From Balneolaceae bacterium (GTDB lineage Bacteria; Bacteroidota; Rhodothermia; Balneolales; Cyclonatronaceae), in contig RECM01000197.1 of NCBI GenBank assembly GCA_007694035.1, positions 1-62,348 of the forward strand: DNA of 62,348 nucleotides, in the 5' to 3' direction. Positions 62,104 through 62,348 of this stretch are shown here, piece after piece (position 1 is the stretch's first letter; each line of letters opens with the position of its first letter). Made by a program: the position numbers and the translations under genes. The notes beneath the pieces are model-generated. The model was not told where the DNA came from, did no database searches, and saw only the letters and a list, made by a program, of their open reading frames with translations.

Positions 62104-62152
62104 GCAGAAGGCAGAAGGCAGAAAGCAGAAGTTAGAAGGCATGAGGCAAAAG
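62104..62152 (+). repeat. Purine-rich heptamer array (7 units)
   Basis: Seven 7-bp units: GCAGAAG twice, GCAGAAA, GCAGAAG, TTAGAAG, GCATGAG, GCAAAAG. It follows the methyltransferase stop. Like the other arrays its units end mostly in AG. Confidence 0.9.
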
Positions 62153-62159
62153 GGGCCAA

Positions 62160-62348
62160 CCCATACCAATCGATCCCATACCAATCGATATAGAACACCT
62201 GGGCACAGCTTAAGCTGTGCCTACGTGCTTCGACTTCGGGCTGCGCCCTGCGCCCTTTGACTACAGCCTGCTGCGCAGGCTTGCGCTCAGGACTGCGCTC
62301 AGGCCATGCTCAGCATGACGTTTGGAGGCAACACTTCCGAACTCAATT
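62160..62348. repeat. Repeat and palindrome cluster at the window's right end
   Basis: CCCATACCAATCGAT is tandemly duplicated (62160-62174, 62175-62189). A perfect 20-bp palindrome GGCACAGCTTAAGCTGTGCC (62202-62221) follows, then a GC-rich stretch with a hairpin GCCTGC-tgc-GCAGGC and TGCGCTCAGG copies, ending in CATGCTCAGCATGACG. The last motif resembles dispersed intergenic repeats containing GTCATGCTGAGC seen in many genomes. No gene is seen. Confidence 0.7.

Noticed and set aside
49554-62152. CRISPR array
   Set aside because: Repeats are 7 bp and contiguous with no unique spacers, and no cas genes are present.

Overview
This window (about 62 kb, GC near 50%) looks like a chromosome segment from the Bacteroidota/Rhodothermota/Balneolota assemblage, probably a Balneolota- or Rhodothermota-like marine or halophilic bacterium. 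The evidence is a type IX secretion sorting domain of the 'NYPNPFNP' kind, several lineage-typical proteins (DUF4296, DUF4197, DUF5683, a short-form LeuA, a Cys-type CcmE, a GTP-dependent PEP carboxykinase) and repeated promoter boxes reading TAnnTTTG, the -7 motif of Bacteroidota. The phylum assignment is inference from these marks, not a tree.

Layout. 1-3.4 kb: a MacB/FtsX-type efflux operon (HlyD adaptor and two permeases, the last cut by the window edge). 3.6-5.6 kb: a two-gene agmatine-to-putrescine operon. 5.7-8.7 kb: ankyrin protein, then ettA with a DUF1569 protein and dodecin. 8.7-20.5 kb: two sensor kinases, PEP carboxykinase, a GNAT enzyme with a 9-bp minisatellite in its C terminus, a secreted nuclease-like protein, an orphan AlpA-like regulator and prfA. 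20.7-27 kb: purK-purE facing coaX, an SDR enzyme with a DUF4296 lipoprotein, recQ and a DUF4197 lipoprotein. 27.7-36.2 kb: a TPR protein with an acidic linker, a T9SS-exported phosphoesterase, a trypsin-fold lipoprotein, serB, tRNA-Leu(CAA), tRNA-Asn(GTT) and a TonB protein. 36.3-41.7 kb: a cytochrome c maturation operon (ccmC-ccmD-ccmE-ccmF) running into DUF5683 and truA.

42.5-53.1 kb is the branched-chain amino acid operon: a roughly 0.5-kb leader, then ilvB-ilvN-ilvC-cimA-leuA-leuC-leuD-leuB and a terminator. It encodes pyruvate to citramalate entry for isoleucine, acetolactate and ketol-acid steps, and the full isopropylmalate pathway; ilvD and ilvE are not here. The leader carries an Ile/Leu-rich peptide ending in a cluster of Ile and CTA-Leu codons, followed by four mutually exclusive pairing segments and a second small ORF whose ribosome-binding site would be sequestered in one state. 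This looks like a translation-coupled attenuator and is the strongest candidate for an undescribed regulatory system in the window.

53.4-62.3 kb is more accessory: a serine hydrolase, a DUF2752-TM2 pair, an M24 peptidase-like lipoprotein, a complete IS5-type insertion sequence (1278 bp, inverted repeats, ATTAA duplication) that landed between a decayed Cys-rich peptide/membrane-protein operon and its terminator, an MFS exporter and a THUMP-domain rRNA methyltransferase. Dispersed 7-bp tandem arrays, several of which begin exactly on stop codons, occur at four places here and inside the leu genes.
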